Part shown: piece by piece, positions 41,640 through 45,771 of the stretch
Numbering within the stretch: the stretch's first letter is position 1
How the letters are laid out: each line of letters starts with the position of its first letter
From: an uncultured Lachnospiraceae bacterium
GTDB lineage: Bacteria > Bacillota > Clostridia > Lachnospirales > Lachnospiraceae
Assembly (NCBI GenBank): GCA_934432595.1
Contig: CAKRYR010000018.1
Span: forward strand, 1-45,771
Direction of reading: 5' to 3'
Length of the DNA stretch: 45,771 bases
Translations under genes and position numbers: made by a program
The notes under the pieces: generated by a model
The model's database searches: none
What the model saw: only the letters and a program-made list of their open reading frames with translations
Told to the model about the DNA's origin: nothing

Positions 41640-42119
41640 TTATTTCTTATAACATACCATAACACATCGTCCATAGGCACATAATTTACTATACGGATCA
41701 GCTGATTTTGTAGAATATATAGCTCTTTTATCCCTATAAAAATCTACTTTTGTCTTATCAAAATCCTCAACATTGCAATATCTCATTTTAAAATATCTTG
41801 CAACTTGCTTCTTACTTGGCTAAAGCCAATATATATGATGTCAATCCTGTATCTGATTCATTAACATACTCTGTATGTATGGGATTGCTTCTACACCCAA
41901 ATCAACTAATTTGTCATATGCCTTATTATTCTTGATATAATCATAAGGATTAGAAGAATCATCATACATGTCACTATTACACTCCTTACAATTTGTCCCT
42001 ATGTAATAATGCCTAAAAATACTATTATTTACAAATGCCAAGCCAATCAATAATAATATAGAAAAAATAGTAACACACGAAAACAAAATACTTTTTTTAT
42101 AAATTCTAAAACTTTCCAT
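41640..42119 (-). pseudogene. Broken HEAT-like secreted or membrane protein
   Basis: A frame from the ATG at 42119 (GGAGG upstream) encodes a membrane segment and KAYDKLVDLGVEAIPYIQSML, then runs to a stop at 41841. From about 41870 a second frame continues in the expected way (VNESDTGLTSYILALAK), together giving the pattern of HEAT-like repeats (GxxAIPYI...GL..YILALA). A third frame (about 41810 down to TAA at 41640) reads KKQVARYFKMRYCNVEDFDKT... to VMVCYKK. Two frameshifts are needed to join them, so the gene is decayed, or the last part belongs to another lost gene. Confidence 0.6.
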
Positions 42120-42195
42120 ATTTATCCTCCATACTAATCCTCCTTATCACATATATTATATAATAGTAACTTTAACGAATCTAATAAAAAAAATA

Positions 42196-42555
42196 TTAAG
42201 AAAATAAAAGAATTATAACTATTCTGAAATAGTTAATCCAACCTCGTAATATTTCATTTACTCGTTTTATCGTTACTGATAACGGTCTTGCTATTGCTTG
42301 TTGAATAGTCCTATCTAGTACTGTTGGTATTCCTAACGGTCTTTTCTTCCCATTACTTTTAGGTATATATACTCTTCGTACTGGTTTTGGCATATAGGTT
42401 CTATTTCTTAAAGAACTTATTATTTCATCTTTATGTTCTCTAATATAGTTTCCTAATTCTTTTACCGTCATTTCATCAATACCACTTGCACCCTTATTAG
42501 ATACAACTTTCACTGCTTCTACATGAATTGCAGTTGGTCTTAACATAACAATCAT
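42196..42555 (-). pseudogene. Internally deleted group II intron reverse transcriptase/maturase
   Basis: Residues 1-95 match the N-terminal part of LtrA-type enzymes: GASGIDEMTVKELGNYI, RNRTYMPKPVRRVYIPKSNGKKRPLGIPTVLDRTIQQAI. Immediately after, the sequence jumps to KRVNEILRGWINYFRI, which belongs to the maturase region normally some 250 residues later. The catalytic YADD block is absent. So an in-frame deletion has removed the palm and most of the maturase. I see no domain V hairpin nearby. A dead intron remnant next to the toxin-antitoxin pair. Confidence 0.8.
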
Positions 42556-42678
42556 CTCCTCAATTTATCTCAAAGGTTCGATTTTAAAATATCCCTCTCC
42601 ATTACTTAATAATTCCCCTATATCTAGTATATTAACACCTTTTGTGTTTAAAATATAGTATTTTTTAACCATTTGAGT

Positions 42679-42694
42679 TATACTATAAAGTATA
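42679..42694 (+). promoter_or_regulatory. Operator-like palindrome upstream of relB-like gene
   Basis: TATACT-ATAA-AGTATA, a perfect 6-bp inverted repeat about 25 nt before the antitoxin start and within the likely promoter (TTGAGT at 42673, AT-rich -10). RelB-type antitoxins usually repress their own operon at such sites. The RBS AGGAGG lies at 42705-42710. Confidence 0.55.
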
Positions 42695-42718
42695 AAGAGA
42701 AAATAGGAGGTAATGCTT

Positions 42719-43021
42719 ATGGCACAATCTACATTTAGTGTTAGAATGGATGAGAATTTAAAAAAACAATTTGATGAATTATGTAATGATTTCGGTATGA
42801 CTGCATCTACAGCCTTCAATATATTTGCTAGAGCTGTAGTACGTGAAAGAAAAATTCCATTTGAGATAGTATCACCAGAACCTAATATTACACGTGAAAA
42901 AGCAATGGAGGCATTCTTATCCTTAAGAGAACAAGCCAGCAAAAACAATTTACAGGATTTAACTCTTGATGAGATTAATCACGAAATAAAATTAGCTAGA
43001 GAATCATCAAAGGAGGCTTAA
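42719..43021 (+). CDS. RelB/DinJ family antitoxin
   Basis: 100 residues from the ATG at 42719 (AGGAGG 8 nt upstream; the ATG at 42713 is too close to it). The N-terminal ribbon-helix-helix DNA-binding part is TFSVRMDENLKKQFDELCNDFGMTASTAFNIFARAVVRERKIPFEI, the classic RelB/DinJ pattern; the C-terminal part would bind the toxin. The gene lies 2 nt before the PIN toxin gene. Both are on plus, opposite to all neighbours, and form a compact transferable module. Confidence 0.9.
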   Translation: MAQSTFSVRMDENLKKQFDELCNDFGMTASTAFNIFARAVVRERKIPFEIVSPEPNITREKAMEAFLSLREQASKNNLQDLTLDEINHEIKLARESSKEA

Positions 43022-43023
43022 TT

Positions 43024-43437
43024 ATGAAATACTACGCTGTTATAGACACCAATGTTCTTATATCTGCTTTATTAACAAGTAATCCTAATTCAGCAACTGT
43101 TCTAATTCTAAAATACGTATTAAACGGAAAAATAATTCCACTATATAGCTCCACTATTTTAGACGAATATAAAAATGTATTAACACGAAAAAAATTTAAT
43201 TTCACTATATATCAAATCAATTACATTCTTTCAGCAATAGAAAAATATGGTTTACAACTTGAACCAACCCATAGAAATATTTCTTTTCCCGATATGGATG
43301 ATTTACCTTTTTATGAAATAGTTCTTGATTCAAGTATTAATAATACATATTGGGTAACTGGTAACATTAAACATTTTCCAAAAGAACCATTTATTGTAAC
43401 GGCACGACAAATGCTAGAAATAATTGAAAAATCATAA
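43024..43437 (+). CDS. PIN-domain toxin (putative RNase)
   Basis: 137 residues. The PIN core shows AVIDTNVLISAL (first acidic residue Asp8), the conserved Glu in STILDEYKNVL, FPDMDDLPFYEIVL with the next acidic cluster, and YWVTGNIKHFP (the TGN signature). This is the putative toxin PIN family often encoded behind a RelB-like gene. It would cut RNA using Mg when free of the antitoxin. RBS AAAGGAGG overlaps the end of the antitoxin gene. Confidence 0.88.
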   Translation: MKYYAVIDTNVLISALLTSNPNSATVLILKYVLNGKIIPLYSSTILDEYKNVLTRKKFNFTIYQINYILSAIEKYGLQLEPTHRNISFPDMDDLPFYEIVLDSSINNTYWVTGNIKHFPKEPFIVTARQMLEIIEKS

Positions 43438-43478
43438 ATTTTTCATTGATTCTTGTTAAAAACATTATTATTAATTTC

Positions 43479-43638
43479 AGTACACAGATTTTCATTTAGC
43501 TTTTAGTAAACAGATTTTAAATAATATTTTCTATTAAAAAGTTTTTTGTAGCCTTAGGTATAAAATTATAAGCGACTTTTAATAGAAAATATTATTTAAA
43601 ATCGTCAACTATGTATCAAAATGAAAATCGTCACTAGA
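43479..43638. repeat. Nested hairpin element E4
   Basis: Two hairpins, one inside the other. Outer: AGTACACAGAT (43479-43489), arm TTTCATTT, complementary arm AAATGAAA, then ATCGTCACTAGA (43627-43638). Inner: AGTAAACAGAT (43505-43515), arm 43516-43539, perfectly complementary arm 43577-43600 (24 bp), then ATCGTCAACT (43601-43610). The bounding motifs equal those of E1 and E2 while the arms are unrelated, and the E1/E2 centre is absent (a 37-nt AT-rich loop instead). It sits between the convergent ends of the PIN toxin and the permease gene, so it may act as terminator for both. Confidence 0.7.
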
Positions 43639-43644
43639 ATAAAT

Positions 43645-45696
43645 CTATATTCTTTCCTTAATTATATTTTTACTACTAATATAAGTTAACACAAAGTATC
43701 CTCCATAGATGATTACTAATACTAGTGCTGCTGATAAAATACCTCCAATTGTATTATTAAATCCCAATGATTTTAATATTAACTCACAGAATTTTATACC
43801 AAATATTGAATGTATACATGCAAGGATAAGTGGTGCGGCAAATACTGTTCCAATTTGCTTTAATAATGCACTGTTTATCATTTTCTCATCTGCACCAATT
43901 TTTCTAATCATTGAATATCTTTCCACATTATCTGCACTTTCTGATAATTCTTTTAATGCTAGAATTGCTGCACTTACAATTAAAAATGTAATTCCAAGGT
44001 ATAATCCTATAAATGTTATCATTACGCCTATTCCTACTGAACTGTCTTTAAATTCTGTTGCAGTTGAAACAAAAGGCACTACATAATTCTCACTTATATC
44101 ATCTATACTTTTTAATTTCTCATCTAATTTAAGTATTTCTTCCTTGTTTTCAGTGTTATACTTTCCTACTATACTTTCTGAAATTATACTTTGTTCATTT
44201 ACAACACTATCTGGTACTATAAATGTTCCTGAGTTCATAGGTTGTGCTGCTAAATCTATATTCTCCCCTACACATTTATCATATTTTGGTGTAAGTGTTT
44301 TGCCAAATACTGTAATTTGTTCTCCATTTTTTAATGGAATATTTCTCATATCTACTAAATATTCATAATTACCAATTACAATATATTCATCATCATTTAA
44401 TGAATATGTCTCCTGTCCATATAATTTTGCCAAAGCATTATAATCACTAATTGTCATAACTTGTTCTGGTCTATCTACACTTATCATTGGATATTTTTCT
44501 TTTATTTCTTTCTCTGAATTACCAAATGTTTTAAAAAACGTAAAATTCTCATCTTTATATGTGTAAAAATGCACATAATCTTTAAAACACTCTTCTACAT
44601 CTATTCCTTTTATTTGATATATTGCATCTATTGTTAATCTCTTAGTTGCTAATTGCTTCTCGTTATAATCTTCATCATACTCATCATCAAAATATTTCTT
44701 TACTTGAGCATCTGCTGTAATATATTTCTTATATCCTTCATTTGCCTCATCTTTTAAAGAGTTGGCAGTTGATAGTATACATATTGTAAAGAATAATAAT
44801 ATACATATAATACTTATTGATACAATATTTGTATTTATCTTGCTACTAATTTGTCTTAATGAAAAACTATTTAAACCTTTGAAATATGTTTTCTTCATAA
44901 ACATTGCTATTCTTAACACAAAACCTGATAATGACCAGAATAATGTAAATGTTGCAACTATACCTATTAATATCGCTATACTTATTAAATTTGGATTATT
45001 CATTTTTTCCATGAATTTTACATTTACCATATAATATGCATATGCTAAAGCTGATGCTGATGTAACAAATACTACACTGCATAACCAAAGATTTTTCATC
45101 TTTACTTTTTCATTTTTTCTACCACCATATAATAAATCAATTAATTTACATTTACCAACTACAAATGTATTGAATATCATTACTATTACATACATTATTG
45201 CAAAATAAATAATTGTTTTTGTACAAGCTGCTGTTGAAAATGAAAACTCGAATGCTGACATATCAGCTTCAAACATATTTATTACCAATACACTCATTAA
45301 TTGAGAAAAGCATACTCCCACAATTATACCAATTACTAATGATAATATACCTATTAACAAAGTTTCTATAAATAGAATTAATGATACTTTTCTCTTACTC
45401 ATTCCTAATGTTAAATATACGCCAAATTCTTTTTTTCTTCTCTTTATCAAAAACATACTAGCATATATAATCAAACATCCTAATACAAATGCAATAAATA
45501 CACTTATACCTGATAAAGCTGAATTCATTAAATCTAAAATATCATATTGACTCTTTGATACTTGGCTCATTACAGTTTGATTGCCAAGTGAATTAAATAC
45601 ATAAAATATTGCCACACCTATTACTAATGTAAAGAAATATATTAAATAATCCTTAATACTTGATTTTATATTTTTTAACGATATCTTAAAGAGCAT
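43645..45696 (-). CDS. BceB-like ABC transporter permease
   Basis: About 683 residues, the usual size of BceB/VraG permeases. Membrane segments: one near 20-40, three at ~55-165, then a pair around 200-255, segment ~285-310, a large extracellular domain (~315-525), and three C-terminal segments (~545-575, ~610-635, ~650-675). The FtsX-type permease motif KRRKKEFGVYLTLGMSKRKV is clear. Such transporters sense and remove bacitracin-like antimicrobial peptides, usually with a two-component system. The ATG at 45696 has GGAGAGG 6 nt upstream; a TTG at 45702 would add two residues. It overlaps the end of its ATPase gene. Confidence 0.9.
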   Translation of the reverse strand: MLFKISLKNIKSSIKDYLIYFFTLVIGVAIFYVFNSLGNQTVMSQVSKSQYDILDLMNSALSGISVFIAFVLGCLIIYASMFLIKRRKKEFGVYLTLGMSKRKVSLILFIETLLIGILSLVIGIIVGVCFSQLMSVLVINMFEADMSAFEFSFSTAACTKTIIYFAIMYVIVMIFNTFVVGKCKLIDLLYGGRKNEKVKMKNLWLCSVVFVTSASALAYAYYMVNVKFMEKMNNPNLISIAILIGIVATFTLFWSLSGFVLRIAMFMKKTYFKGLNSFSLRQISSKINTNIVSISIICILLFFTICILSTANSLKDEANEGYKKYITADAQVKKYFDDEYDEDYNEKQLATKRLTIDAIYQIKGIDVEECFKDYVHFYTYKDENFTFFKTFGNSEKEIKEKYPMISVDRPEQVMTISDYNALAKLYGQETYSLNDDEYIVIGNYEYLVDMRNIPLKNGEQITVFGKTLTPKYDKCVGENIDLAAQPMNSGTFIVPDSVVNEQSIISESIVGKYNTENKEEILKLDEKLKSIDDISENYVVPFVSTATEFKDSSVGIGVMITFIGLYLGITFLIVSAAILALKELSESADNVERYSMIRKIGADEKMINSALLKQIGTVFAAPLILACIHSIFGIKFCELILKSLGFNNTIGGILSAALVLVIIYGGYFVLTYISSKNIIKERI

Positions 45697-45771
45697 CTTC
45701 AACCTCTCCTCCCATTAATGAAACTACATTTATTATTTTATTAAAGAATGTTTTTCTTGTATCATTTCCTT
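45686..45771 (-). CDS. ABC transporter ATPase, C-terminal tail only (BceA-like)
   Basis: The last 28 codons of a gene entering from the right edge read GNDTRKTFFNKIINVVSLMGG-EVEDAL and stop at 45686-45688. This is the usual tail of BceA-type ATPases (RKxFFxKIIxVVSLLGGxxxD). It overlaps the permease start by 11 nt, so the two are translationally coupled. Confidence 0.8.
   Translation of the reverse strand, partial: GNDTRKTFFNKIINVVSLMGGEVEDAL

Noticed and set aside
42565..42948. Minus-strand frame of about 127 codons
   Set aside because: It lies antisense to the RelB-like antitoxin, has no ribosome site and no recognisable motif.

Overview
The window comes from a low-GC Gram-positive bacterium, most likely a Clostridia member of the Lachnospiraceae type. 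Grounds: AT-rich DNA, a Gram-positive PolC, the rimP-nusA-rnpM-ylxQ-infB-rbfA-nrnA-truB order, frequent TTG/GTG starts behind strong AGGAGG sites, and clostripain- and BceAB-type neighbours. Almost every gene lies on the minus strand, so transcription runs from high to low coordinates. Only a RelB/PIN toxin-antitoxin pair (42.7-43.4 kb) is on plus.

Region A (1-11.1 kb) is accessory. It has the N-terminal 1226 residues of a large secreted GLUG/MBG surface protein (runs off the left edge), a lone carrier protein (ACP), a two-repeat protein of unknown function, a secreted clostripain-like C11 peptidase, and an overlapping pair made of a PLP fold-type III decarboxylase and a free-standing adenylation enzyme. 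Ligase, decarboxylase and carrier together suggest chemistry on a carrier-bound amino acid, as in the BtrJ/BtrK/BtrI set of butirosin synthesis. The locus shows scars: a remnant of a second copy of the two-repeat gene abuts the decarboxylase, and the DNA downstream of the ACP looks like decayed coding sequence.

Region B (11.2-36.3 kb) is core: EF-P, a lipoprotein, PepP, YqeG-like phosphatase, RibF, then the operon read as rimP-nusA-rnpM-ylxQ-infB-rbfA-nrnA-truB, and polC. Between polC and rimP sit a degenerate J-domain/TPR protein, an HscC-type Hsp70 and a GH13 enzyme. IF-2 carries twelve 36-nt repeats coding an Asn/Arg/Gly-rich linker.

Region C (36.3-42.6 kb) is accessory again. It holds a closticin-like pair (long secreted precursor with hydrophobic C-terminal domain, plus a small membrane protein), a second pair in which only the C-terminal domain is present, a decayed copy of the second partner gene, a DUF4160/DUF2442 pair, a duplicated-domain secreted protein, a broken HEAT-like gene and an internally deleted group II intron reverse transcriptase.

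Region D (42.7-45.8 kb) has the RelB/PIN pair and a BceB-like permease with the tail of its ATPase at the right edge.

Three intergenic elements (11.9-12.2, 13.6-13.9, 43.5-43.6 kb) are long nested hairpins whose stems differ but whose asymmetric internal loop, AGTAAACAGAT opposite ATCGTCACT, recurs. Two share a ~115-nt core with compensatory base changes. Half-motifs sit just upstream of polC. I do not recognise this element; it and the bacteriocin-like pairs are the best candidates for something undescribed.
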